Positions 1 to 8,313 of a stretch of 64,000 nucleotides of DNA are shown here, piece after piece. Position 1 is the first letter of the stretch. The number at the start of each line of letters is the position of its first letter. Position numbers and translations under genes: made by a program. The notes under the pieces were generated by a model. It was given only the letters and a program-made list of their open reading frames with translations, did not search any database and was not told the DNA's origin. This DNA is from Psychrobacter sp. JB385. GTDB lineage: Bacteria; Pseudomonadota; Gammaproteobacteria; Pseudomonadales; Moraxellaceae. The DNA is taken from contig NZ_FUKN01000005.1 in the NCBI RefSeq assembly GCF_900163785.1, positions 1 through 64,000 of the forward strand. The letters are read 5' to 3'.

Positions 1-298
1 CATCAGCGTCTGCATCAGCATCAGCATCGGCATCAGCATCAGCATCAGCATCAGCATCAGCATCGGCATCGGCGTCAGCATCGGCATCTGCGTCTGCGTC
101 TGCATCAGCGTCTGCATCAGCGTCGGCATCAGCATCAGCATCAGCATCAGCATCGGCATCGGCATCAGCGTCTGCATCGGCATCAGCGTCTGCATCGGCG
201 TCAGCATCTGCATCGGCATCAGCATCAGCGTCTGCATCAGCATCAGCATCGGCGTCAGCATCAGCATCAGCATCAGCGTCTGCATCGGCATCTGCATC
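1..298 (-). repeat. Asp-Ala dipeptide repeat tract (hexanucleotide-like GATGCN)
   Basis: The whole stretch is built of GAT/GAC plus GCT/GCC/GCA codons on the minus strand, encoding about 49 consecutive Asp-Ala dipeptides, and it continues past base 1. Synonymous codons are shuffled (atcagc, atcggc, gtcagc, gtctgc on the plus strand), so it is not a perfect DNA repeat, although the protein repeat is perfect. It is an acidic, probably extended linker between the adhesin prefix domain and its passenger repeats. Confidence 0.9.
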
Positions 299-811
299 GC
301 TGTCATCGTTATCATTATCGTCATTAGAGAAGGCAGCGGCAGCAAGGCCTATGCCTGCAAGACCTGCTAACCAAGGCAACGCATTAAAAGCGCCAGATTC
401 TGCAGCCCCTATCCACCAAGGCGAAACCTGCGCATCTCCGCCCAATGATTGTCCTTGTATTTCACCTGCTTCCAATTCAGTAACATAATCAGTAACTTCA
501 CCAGTATCAGGAACATAGTAGTAATAACTACCATCTTCTGCGACCCCGATAAGCGCACTCTCAGTAGCGTCGTAGAATCCCTCAATAATCAGGTCAGGAT
601 CAACACTATCACTTTCAAAAGAGATCTGAAGATCTTGACCGATACGTTTAGTGATAATGTTATTTGGGGCGTAACCCGTCGACTCATCAAGAAACTCGTA
701 GTTAATTTTATCGGTAGCTTGGATCACCGTAGGAGTACCGTCTTGTGTCACGACTGTATGTTCAGCAACGGTTGCGGTTTGGCCGTTTACCTTAATATTT
801 ATAGTGCTCAT
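1..811 (-). CDS. Giant BapA-type surface adhesin, N-terminal part (runs off the window)
   Basis: Reading from an ATG at 809-811 with an AAGGA ribosome site 8 bases upstream, the frame stays open to base 1, so only the first ~270 residues are seen. Residues 1-125 (MSTINIKVNGQ...) resemble the prefix domain of BapA/Bap/LapF-type adhesins. A Gly/Ala-rich hydrophobic stretch follows near residues 150-163, then an acidic Asn/Asp run, then pure Asp-Ala repeats. Proteins of this layout are usually thousands of residues long, with Ig-like repeats and type I secretion signals; that part lies outside. It probably shares a transcript with the OmpA-like lipoprotein 59 bases upstream. Expected role: cell-surface attachment and biofilm (family knowledge). 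Confidence 0.8.
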   Translation of the reverse strand, partial: MSTINIKVNGQTATVAEHTVVTQDGTPTVIQATDKINYEFLDESTGYAPNNIITKRIGQDLQISFESDSVDPDLIIEGFYDATESALIGVAEDGSYYYYVPDTGEVTDYVTELEAGEIQGQSLGGDAQVSPWWIGAAESGAFNALPWLAGLAGIGLAAAAFSNDDNDNDDSDADADADADADADADADADADADADADADADADADADADADADADADADADADADADADADADADADADADADADADADADADADADADADADADADAD

Positions 812-870
812 AACATCATCCTTAATTAATTCTAAATAAAATAAATATCGACTTAGAATAAAGCGTTAAT

Positions 871-1860
871 TCAGTTGCCTTTTTCACTAACAGTGGCGAC
901 AACTCGACGGTTGTTTTGACGTCCTTCTTCAGTACTATTGGTATCAATTGGCATCGCCTCTCCGTACCCTACGGCACGTAAACGTGAAGGCGGCATACCA
1001 TATTTATCTACTAAAATGTTTTTCACTGTATCTGCACGCTTCTGAGAAAGCTGTAAGTTATAGCTTTCAGAACCACGATTATCTGTATGACCTTCCACAG
1101 TAATATTGGTTCTTGGATAAGACTGGATAAAACTGGCCATGCCACCTAGCACAGCACTATTGTCGTTTTTCAAGTTCGCACTATCAAAATCAAATAACAC
1201 ACTGAACTGTTTTAATTCACTCGTATCTACTGGAGTATTTACTGTAGGTTTCTTAATTGGCTCTGTTGGTAGATTTTTATTTGATAAAGGCTGACTGGGT
1301 ATCGTTTGACTTGTCATGCTACAGTCTGATGGCATACGACTGATTTGATGTGTCTGACGATTCGCTTGGCTCAATGATAATAAAGCGTCATTGACTGATA
1401 CTTGCTGCAGAACAGGTTTTCCCATTGCTGCTAGGCTAACTTTTATATAAGTTGTTTTTTGAGGAAGGAATTGAAAACTTTCTGAATAAGAAACAATGTC
1501 GCCATTTTCTTTTAAGACCGACGCATTGATGATTTGTACGTTATCACAAATTATTTTTTCTGAGTAATGAGCGTTGTTTAGACTGGTTTGAAAAACATTG
1601 CCCCGCCCAATACCTATATTGATATTCTTTTTACTCTTATCATGGATATCACGAAAAAAAACAACTCTACGCTCATTTTCTTTTAGATCATTATCATTAG
1701 GCACACGAAATAATCCACCACTTTTTTCCCACCCAACTTGATTGACTCGCTGGGTATTCGCAGAGGAGAATTGCATTTTATCATTTGGTACAGTTTGACA
1801 GCCTACCAAACTTACCAATGTAAAAAATGTCGTCATTAATAGTGCATATTTACCATCCAT
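871..1860 (-). CDS. OmpA-family peptidoglycan-binding lipoprotein
   Basis: 329 residues. A lipoprotein signal ends at LVGC, with the lipidated Cys at residue 21. The last ~110 residues are an OmpA C-terminal domain (LFDFDSANL, EGHTDNRGS, LSQKRADTV, GYGEAMP, NNRRV) that in this family binds diaminopimelate in peptidoglycan. The middle is unassigned and Ser/Thr/Pro-rich around 190-210. The start is supported by AGGA nine bases upstream. The stop lies 59 bases before the BapA-type adhesin start on the same strand. Inference: an outer-membrane anchored accessory protein co-expressed with the adhesin, possibly helping its type I export or surface retention. Confidence 0.82.
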   Translation of the reverse strand: MDGKYALLMTTFFTLVSLVGCQTVPNDKMQFSSANTQRVNQVGWEKSGGLFRVPNDNDLKENERRVVFFRDIHDKSKKNINIGIGRGNVFQTSLNNAHYSEKIICDNVQIINASVLKENGDIVSYSESFQFLPQKTTYIKVSLAAMGKPVLQQVSVNDALLSLSQANRQTHQISRMPSDCSMTSQTIPSQPLSNKNLPTEPIKKPTVNTPVDTSELKQFSVLFDFDSANLKNDNSAVLGGMASFIQSYPRTNITVEGHTDNRGSESYNLQLSQKRADTVKNILVDKYGMPPSRLRAVGYGEAMPIDTNSTEEGRQNNRRVVATVSEKGN

Positions 1861-3152
1861 GGCTTCTCATCCTAATAAAAGTCTAGTTTATGGGCATTTA
1901 TTCTTATCTCATCCAATGTATTTTAAAAAAATATTTTCAGATAATACTTATAAAAAATATTGTAATATTTTTGTATCCTATTTTTTATAAATATAAACTG
2001 ATTAAATTTTATTATATTCACATCAATAAATAATGCAATTTTAAAATATTAAAAATAAATGCTTAGTTCTTATATATAAATTGAGTAGATACTAGGATTA
2101 TTAAGGCCTAAGGAACAAAAGAACTTATGTAAGGTAAATTGTAAAGAAACATTAAGACTACATTTCATATACTGAAGTCTTTAAATTATAATAAGTAAAT
2201 AATCATAATAAACTTGCTTTTATTAGATAAACTTAATTATGTAGGAATATTAATACATTACGAATAATTTTTTACAATAAAGAAGCTTAATCCTATAGCT
2301 AAAGCAGTCGTCTACTATAATGTCTATACTTATGCCTTACCTTTCTGATACACCTAGAAGCACGATCTGCTCATTCAGTCATTGATAAAAGTTCTGAATG
2401 CTTCCAACTTGTTGAGTAGATTGACCATCCAATTGCGTATTAATCTATGTAAAACAAAGATAGAGAAAAAGAATATTGGTGATTAAACTGATTATCATCT
2501 CAACGAGATTAAAAAATCTATCATCGAAAAAATTATCTATCCAAATATTAGGACGCCCCTAAATTAATGACCTTGAAGCTAATGTAAGTTACTAGTCATG
2601 TTTAAAATAGATGTATTTATCACAATGGAAACGATAGGGCTTGAGGTATATGCGCGAAAACTATATCTTTTCTTAGATTTGCAAAAGCTATAGCGTAGTT
2701 AGAATAACTGTCTTGAGCGCCTTAATTTATAGGGTTTATCTCGTAGCAAATAAAAAAATTATATCGATATTTCTTATTTCTATAACGTCTTTCCTCTTAG
2801 ACTTATGGTAGGAAAAAATATGGATTTAAAGTTACCGAAAGCCAGTCATTGACCGCTTTTTCTAATAATAGTTACATTTAAAAAAATAAGAAGCTCTGAC
2901 TAACTACTCAGATACAGATTTCAAAAATCGTAATATTTTGTCTATATAATACTAAGCAAGTAACTGCCCTATTTAACTAAAATCAACGATCATAAATAGT
3001 TGGTTATTTAGTGTTAGCCATTAAAAAAGGCTACTGCATATCTACCACCAAAAAACGATGAAAGATACAGTAGCCTTTTTATAAGAACATAATTTTTTAT
3101 AAGAATATATCTATACTTATTGTCGATCCTATTGATTTACATCATGCCAATA
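1861..3152 (-). other. 1.3 kb AT-rich spacer without genes
   Basis: No open frame of 60 residues or more exists on either strand. Bases 1910-2100 are extremely AT-rich and contain a 9-bp perfect inverted repeat (1953-1961/1964-1972). It presumably holds the promoter region of the lipoprotein-adhesin operon. The rest (2100-3020) shows nothing I can name; it could be decayed DNA. A hairpin next to the stress-protein gene is listed separately. Confidence 0.5.
3024..3080 (-). terminator. Long hairpin downstream of the universal stress protein gene
   Basis: A 13-bp perfect inverted repeat (aaaaaggctactg at 3024-3036, cagtagccttttt at 3068-3080) is extended by a 5-bp inner pairing (3039-3043/3063-3067) after a 2-base bulge. 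A-runs and T-runs flank it on both sides, so it could end transcripts from either direction. It lies 73 bases past the stop of the minus-strand stress protein gene. Confidence 0.6.
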
Positions 3153-4016
3153 TTAGCGCACTAAAATGATAGGAGACAAGGTGCTAGCAATAATTTCTGT
3201 TGTGGTGCTGCCCAAAAATAACTGCTGTAACTTTGAGTGCCCATAAGCACCCAACACCATCATATCAATGTCATTATCCATCTGAAATTCTAACAAGCCA
3301 TTCACAGCATCAGAAGCGGTGACATGGTGAGCCCCTACGGCATAGCCAGCGGCTTCTAGTTGCGCGCCTGCCGCACTTAGACTCTGTTTGGCAGCATCAT
3401 TGTGATTGCCCACCATGACGATATGACCTTGCATTCCCTTTAATACAGGGCTTCTTGCAACCATCCAAACGGCTTTGATGGCGGTTTTGCTACCATCAAA
3501 GGCAATCATATAAGAGCGTGGCTCTTTAAACGCTTCTGAACAAATTAAGATAGGCACCTCTGAAGCACGAGCAACCGTCTCTATTTGACTACCGATATTA
3601 ATACGGCTGTTCTTATGGTCTTCGCCGCGTCGGCCCATGACGATGGCGCGGTTTTCAGCTTTGAAGTGCTCGATGGCAGGCAGTAATTTGCCATGTCGCT
3701 GATAAAGACGAACATCAACGTGTGCAAACTTCTCTTGAATATGACTTCTTGCGTCTTCTACCAACGCATTGCTATAACTGTTTTCTATTTTTGCTCTTTG
3801 CTCATCCAGTTGGGTCAACTCTTCTAATAAAAACTGGCGGCTATTGATGCCGATTGCCCCTGATAAGTCTCGTCTGGTAGAGACAGGAACATTGCTAACA
3901 TGCATCAACCCAACGGGTAAATTCAGTTTGCTTGCATACCATGCTGCATAGTCACAAACCGATTCAGTCACTGCGGAGCCGTCAATACAAGCCAAAATGT
4001 GCTGTGAGGTTGTCAT
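3153..4016 (-). CDS. Tandem-domain universal stress protein (UspA family)
   Basis: 287 residues made of two Usp domains, roughly 1-140 and 150-287. Each carries the ATP-binding glycine motif of the family: VMGRRG...IGSQIETV in the first and VLGAYGH...LGSTTTEI in the second. Two-domain Usp proteins of this length resemble the UspE type and are cytoplasmic. An AAGGAT site lies just upstream of the ATG. It is a single-gene unit, with a hairpin 73 bases downstream and a 374-base spacer upstream separating it from a divergent gene. A role in stress survival is inferred from the family; the signal cannot be read from the sequence. Confidence 0.88.
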   Translation of the reverse strand: MTTSQHILACIDGSAVTESVCDYAAWYASKLNLPVGLMHVSNVPVSTRRDLSGAIGINSRQFLLEELTQLDEQRAKIENSYSNALVEDARSHIQEKFAHVDVRLYQRHGKLLPAIEHFKAENRAIVMGRRGEDHKNSRINIGSQIETVARASEVPILICSEAFKEPRSYMIAFDGSKTAIKAVWMVARSPVLKGMQGHIVMVGNHNDAAKQSLSAAGAQLEAAGYAVGAHHVTASDAVNGLLEFQMDNDIDMMVLGAYGHSKLQQLFLGSTTTEIIASTLSPIILVR

Positions 4017-4390
4017 AATTCATCCTTAAATATGGTTGGTTAATCCTATGTCACTTTTTAGGTTGTTTTAGTTTATGACCAATTTATTTCGTACGATCAA
4101 AGCGCCTCCCTCATACGCTCTATAAAATACATTTGTTTGTTAACTTGATATCTTATTTGATAATAACCAATTTAGGCTACTTCATCCAGTCATGTATGTG
4201 TGATTGTGGCACCCTATTTGGCTTGTCTCTATGACAGCTAAACTTGTCTATTGACCATTTAAGTTTGATTTATCAATCCCATTTTGTCTTCCCCTAACAA
4301 CATGCCATAACAAAGTTTGCTACAATGTGTTTTTTAATATTTATCATTCGATCATCAAGATTGAAGCATCGTTATTTAGGGGATAAAGAG
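4017..4390. other. Divergent intergenic spacer
   Basis: 374 bases between the stress protein (minus) and the DUF2058 gene (plus). Presumably it carries both promoters, but I see no convincing -35/-10 pair or palindrome. An upstream in-frame extension of the next gene (from 4325) lacks a good ribosome site and is not taken as coding. Confidence 0.4.
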
Positions 4391-4924
4391 ATGGCAAAAA
4401 ATGCCCTACAAGCTCAGTTATTAAAAGCAGGATTGGTGGACAGCAAAAAAGCCAAAAAAATCAGCAAGCAAACTGAGCATGCCAAGCGTACTGGCGACTC
4501 AGAAAGCATCGAGACAAAAAAAGCGTTGGCAGACGCACAGGCAAAAAAGCTAGAAAAAGATCAAAAGCTCAATCAAGAAAAGCAGCGGGTTTTAGAAGAG
4601 AAGATGCTCAAAGCCAATATCGTACAAATGATTAAGCAGCATCAAATCACCGACACAAGCGGTGAGGTCAGCTATCAGTTTGTAGATCATGCTAAGGTGA
4701 AGAAAATTGCAATCACTCAAAAGCTCTATGACCAAATTGTGGCTGGTCATGTGGTCATTGCACGATTAGAAGACAGCTATGCACTACTGCCTCGTCCACT
4801 GGCAGATCGCATAAATACAAAGATGGAAGGCTTTATTGTGGTCTCTAACGATACTTCAGAAGAAGCGTTGGCAGACGATGATCCTTATGCCGCTTATGTG
4901 ATTCCAGATGATTTGATGTGGTAA
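4391..4924 (+). CDS. DUF2058 family protein (YaiL-like)
   Basis: 177 residues from the ATG at 4391, which is preceded by AGGGGATAAAG. This start is preferred over an extended frame because homologues begin MAKNALQAQLLKAGL. The N-terminal half is a Lys/Glu/Gln-rich helical, likely coiled-coil segment (residues 15-75). The C-terminal half (residues 80-170) is the globular DUF2058 part, with YALLPRPLADRI. It is cytoplasmic and its function is unknown; the E. coli member YaiL has been described as nucleoprotein-like. A bidirectional terminator follows 26 bases after the stop. Confidence 0.85.
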   Translation: MAKNALQAQLLKAGLVDSKKAKKISKQTEHAKRTGDSESIETKKALADAQAKKLEKDQKLNQEKQRVLEEKMLKANIVQMIKQHQITDTSGEVSYQFVDHAKVKKIAITQKLYDQIVAGHVVIARLEDSYALLPRPLADRINTKMEGFIVVSNDTSEEALADDDPYAAYVIPDDLMW

Positions 4925-4950
4925 AAGTCTCCTCCGATATACAACATCAA

Positions 4951-4986
4951 AAAAACCCTTTATTGAATAATCGATAAAGGGTTTTT
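4951..4986. terminator. Bidirectional rho-independent terminator
   Basis: A 12-bp perfect stem (aaaaacccttta at 4951-4962, taaagggttttt at 4975-4986) with a 12-base loop. A-run and T-run sit on opposite sides, between the convergent DUF2058 and aldehyde dehydrogenase genes. It can serve both. Confidence 0.85.
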
Positions 4987-5028
4987 CTATATCTACAGCA
5001 TTGACTACTAATCGATATTTTTAATGTG

Positions 5029-6534
5029 TTAATGTGTGAGCAATACGTGTTTGCTTTTTTGATAGGCAGATAAGCCATCATTACCAAGCTCACGACCAAT
5101 CCCGCTTTGCTTAAACCCGCCCCATCCTGCTTGTGGTAATACAATTTGTTGCTCATTAATCCAAATATGACCTGCTTGAATTTGTAGCGCCATCTTGAGA
5201 GCAGCCGTCTCATCAGCGCTGACAATGGTTGCAGCCAAGGCAAATTTACTGTCATTGGCTAAGTGAATCGCATCCAGATCCTCTGTAAACGTTTTACTGA
5301 CTAAGACGGGACCAAAGATCTCTTCTGTCCACAGCTGACTGGTCACGGGCACATTGTGATAGATGGTTGGCGTGACAAAATACCCTGCTCGCGCCAATAC
5401 TTTGCCACCCGTTAGGCACTCTAAATTTTCAGTCATGGCAATATCGAAGTATCTTTTTACTTGATTGAGCTGCTGTTCACTGACCAGCGGCCCCATTTGC
5501 GTGTCTGTATCAAAACCATCACCGATGGACAAGGCTTCTGTTTTTATCTTTAACGTTTTAAATAACGCGTCGGCAATATCTTGATGAACAAGCAATCTAG
5601 ACGTCGCCGAACAGATCTGACCTGCGTTGGTAAAGATACCACTGATGATTAAATCGCAAGCATACTCAATGTCCGCATCCGCGCAGACAATGATGGCAGA
5701 CTTACCGCCCAGCTCTAAGCTGATATCTTTGATACCTTTTGCTGCTTGGCTCATGACCTTTTCACCCACCGCATTACTGCCTGTAAAAGACACTTTGTCA
5801 ATCATGGGATGACTGGTCATGCCAGCGCCCACCGCTGCCGCTCCCGGTAAAATATTCACCACGCCTTTTGGCAGATTAATAGCAGACAGTATGTTGCCCA
5901 GCATCAGCTCTGGTAATAGTGTCACCTCAGATGGTTTTAATACCAAGGTGCAGCCTGCCGCCAGTGCAGGTGCCAGTTTCCAAGCGGTAGTGACCATAGG
6001 GAAATTCCAAGGCACAATCAAGGCACAAACCCCAACAGGGGCATACGTTTTTAATAAGCGAATACCTGTTTCATTGGTCTCGACCTCAGCCCAAGTCTCT
6101 TGCTTGATAATGAGCTGAGCATAATAGCGATAACAAGCAATGGCATCGCTGACGTCTATCTTTGCCTCTTCAATCGGCTTACCGTTATTTAACACGGACA
6201 AACCCACCAAGGTATCAAACTGCTCTGTCATCGTGTCTGCAATGGCCTTTAGGTAATGCGCACGCTCACTTACGCTTGTCTGTGACCAACTGGCATAGGC
6301 GGTAGCAGCAGCGTTGGCAGCAGACTCTACATGTTCTTCGCTACACAAACGAGTGGTGGCAATCACCTCTCCTGAATTGGGATCATACAATGCATGTTCG
6401 CTATCAAAATCTGTATCAGATGCTTCAATAGTCACCCAAGCACCGTCTATATATGCTGCATTTAGGACAACATCGTCACGAACGGTTTGCGTTGCCATTT
6501 CTCTTGTTAGAGCGTTTGTGTCTGTTGTTTTCAT
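5029..6534 (-). CDS. NAD(P)-dependent aldehyde dehydrogenase, probable 4-guanidinobutyraldehyde dehydrogenase
   Basis: 501 residues with the full aldehyde dehydrogenase fold. Visible are PWNF with Asn177, the FTGS loop near 250, LELGGKSA with general base Glu274, the nucleophile Cys308 in NAGQICSA, and EIFGPV. The family oxidises aldehydes to acids. Taken alone it looks like a betaine-aldehyde or gamma-aminobutyraldehyde type enzyme. The neighbours (ThDP decarboxylase, ureohydrolase, LysR) suggest that its substrate is 4-guanidinobutyraldehyde made from 2-ketoarginine, the step done by KauB in Pseudomonas. That substrate assignment is an inference from context. It is the last gene of the unit and ends in a bidirectional terminator. 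Confidence 0.85.
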   Translation of the reverse strand: MKTTDTNALTREMATQTVRDDVVLNAAYIDGAWVTIEASDTDFDSEHALYDPNSGEVIATTRLCSEEHVESAANAAATAYASWSQTSVSERAHYLKAIADTMTEQFDTLVGLSVLNNGKPIEEAKIDVSDAIACYRYYAQLIIKQETWAEVETNETGIRLLKTYAPVGVCALIVPWNFPMVTTAWKLAPALAAGCTLVLKPSEVTLLPELMLGNILSAINLPKGVVNILPGAAAVGAGMTSHPMIDKVSFTGSNAVGEKVMSQAAKGIKDISLELGGKSAIIVCADADIEYACDLIISGIFTNAGQICSATSRLLVHQDIADALFKTLKIKTEALSIGDGFDTDTQMGPLVSEQQLNQVKRYFDIAMTENLECLTGGKVLARAGYFVTPTIYHNVPVTSQLWTEEIFGPVLVSKTFTEDLDAIHLANDSKFALAATIVSADETAALKMALQIQAGHIWINEQQIVLPQAGWGGFKQSGIGRELGNDGLSAYQKSKHVLLTH

Positions 6535-6630
6535 ATCATCGATTGCCTTATGTTATGTCATATTCAACCAGCTGGGTTGTGTAGACTATTTATACTTGTG
6601 CTGCTCATGTTCAAAGCGTTGATTGACCTA

Positions 6631-6800
6631 GAGCGTGTCATCATTTAGATGGCGAGTATTAAAATGAGAAAAATTGAAGCAAAACAAGGAAAAAATGACA
6701 GAGAATATAGGTATATTCACGGAGTTTTTGACGATGTTTGGCAAAATTTAGCCATTTTAAGGCCGCTAAATCATTAAATGTGCTAATTGATGACATGCCC
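6631..6800. mobile_element. MITE-like element with terminal inverted repeats and TA target duplication
   Basis: A 170-base stretch without an ORF. Its ends are imperfect inverted repeats: GAGCGTGTCATCATT on the left and GGGCATGTCATCAAT read inward from the right (12 of 15 identical). It is flanked on both sides by TA (6629-6630 and 6801-6802), as expected for TA-targeting elements of the IS630/mariner type. It sits between the aldehyde dehydrogenase and the YjiH-type transporter genes, its right edge inside the transporter's stop codon. The family assignment is an inference. Confidence 0.6.
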
Positions 6801-8206
6801 TAATACAACAGATGCGCAACTGAGGTAATCACGACCAAACTGATAAGCGTCCGCAGCATAAAAATCCCAAACAGCTCCAATATATTAAGCTTGATATTTG
6901 ATTTTAAAATAAGCGCGCCCACTTCAGACATATAGATAATCTGAGTGATAGAAGCAGCACCAACGATAAACCTTGTCATTTCACTCTCGATACTTTTGCC
7001 CACCAGTGCTGGCAGATACATATCAGCAAAACCCATAATCATCGCAGGCGCCGCTTTTGTGGCCTCTGGAATTTGCAACCATTCAAGCAAAGGCACAAGC
7101 GGCGTGGCTAACCAATTAAAGACAGGAGTGTATTCTGCTAACCCAAGACCAATCGTACCGATAGCGAAAACCACTGGAATCAGCCCAAAATAAATATCAA
7201 ATAAGTTTTTGGTGCTACTTTTGAATACTTGACCAAGCCTTGGCATAGACTGCGCACGAGTCACAGCACGATTGACCGCCCATTGATACGTGGTGTAATG
7301 CGCTGGTGTCTCTTCGTCCAGCATACTTTTGCCAGAATGGTACGTATCAGGCTTCGATGATAGTGGTGGTATACGCGGCATAATAATGGCAGCGATAAAC
7401 CCAGTGAGTGCAATGGTCAAATAAAAATAGACGAAGTTATTGTCCACGCCGATGGTCTTTGCCACCACATAAGTAAACGCGATCGAGGTGACGGAGAATG
7501 TCGTTGCGATAATTGCCGCTTCGCGTTGACTATAATAGCTTTTATCATACTGCTGCATCGTCACTAGCAAGCCAATGGACGCGGCACCAAACCAAGAGGA
7601 CATGGCATCCACTGCCGAACGCCCGGGCAGATTAAAGAGCTTAACAAAAAGCTTACTCGATAGCGTACCCAAAAACTCCATCAAACCAAAGTCAGTCAAA
7701 AACGGCAATAACAAAATGGCAAAAAAGAACAAAGGAATCAAAATAGGAATCAAATCTTCAAAAATCACACCGCCAGTATTACGGCTAATGATAAATTCAG
7801 GGCCGACTTGTAAAAAAATCATCCAAACAAAAGCCATCCCCAAAATCCGCGTCACCAACCAAAACCAATTCACATCAAAAAGGTTTTTGACCAAACTGCC
7901 TTCACGTAAATTGGGCTTTAATACCTTTACTGCCAACGCCCCTATACAAGAGGTCGTCACAAGCGCCATGACCACATAAACGACATAGCCACCCAGCAAT
8001 GCTTGCAGAGTATCTGTTAATACGCCCAATAAAATCGTGACTTTGCCATCCCACTGAAACGGTATAATAAATAAAGCAATACCGAATGCAGAAAACAGTA
8101 AAAACTTCCATAGTGATGCACGCCATTGCTTTTCACTTAGCGACTCTGAATCGACAGCATCTTTCTCTAAAATCGACTGTTGCGACTTATCCATATAGTT
8201 TGTCAT
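6800..8206 (-). CDS. YjiH-type membrane transporter with nucleoside-recognition (Gate) domains
   Basis: 468 residues with about ten to twelve hydrophobic helices spread along the protein. The start is fixed by AAGGAGG six bases before the ATG. The sequence resembles YjiH-family proteins, which carry the nucleoside-recognition/Gate fold (FMLRT near the end, FADMYLPALVG around 400). It is an inner-membrane protein whose substrate in this family is generally unknown. Its position between the dehydrogenase and the decarboxylase of a guanidino-compound unit suggests import of arginine, 2-ketoarginine or guanidinobutyrate (inference). The TAG stop lies exactly at the edge of a MITE-like element. 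Confidence 0.75.
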   Translation of the reverse strand: MTNYMDKSQQSILEKDAVDSESLSEKQWRASLWKFLLFSAFGIALFIIPFQWDGKVTILLGVLTDTLQALLGGYVVYVVMALVTTSCIGALAVKVLKPNLREGSLVKNLFDVNWFWLVTRILGMAFVWMIFLQVGPEFIISRNTGGVIFEDLIPILIPLFFFAILLLPFLTDFGLMEFLGTLSSKLFVKLFNLPGRSAVDAMSSWFGAASIGLLVTMQQYDKSYYSQREAAIIATTFSVTSIAFTYVVAKTIGVDNNFVYFYLTIALTGFIAAIIMPRIPPLSSKPDTYHSGKSMLDEETPAHYTTYQWAVNRAVTRAQSMPRLGQVFKSSTKNLFDIYFGLIPVVFAIGTIGLGLAEYTPVFNWLATPLVPLLEWLQIPEATKAAPAMIMGFADMYLPALVGKSIESEMTRFIVGAASITQIIYMSEVGALILKSNIKLNILELFGIFMLRTLISLVVITSVAHLLY

Positions 8207-8313
8207 TCAATTCCTCCTTGATAGGCGACCATCGCCAATTTATCCATCTTGCTGCCTGACCACTATCTAACGTTACTACTACTTAAAGATTGCTCCCAAA
8301 ACCTATCATCTCA

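Noticed and set aside
1-298. CRISPR-like array of short repeats
   Set aside because: There are no spacers; it is a coding Asp-Ala tract in an open frame.
2550-2900. Possible degenerate transposase in the AT-rich spacer
   Set aside because: No inverted ends, no frame and no recognisable motif could be found by eye.
6600-6802. Truncation of the YjiH-type transporter by the MITE-like element
   Set aside because: The pre-insertion sequence also gives a TAG at the same place, so the protein end did not change.
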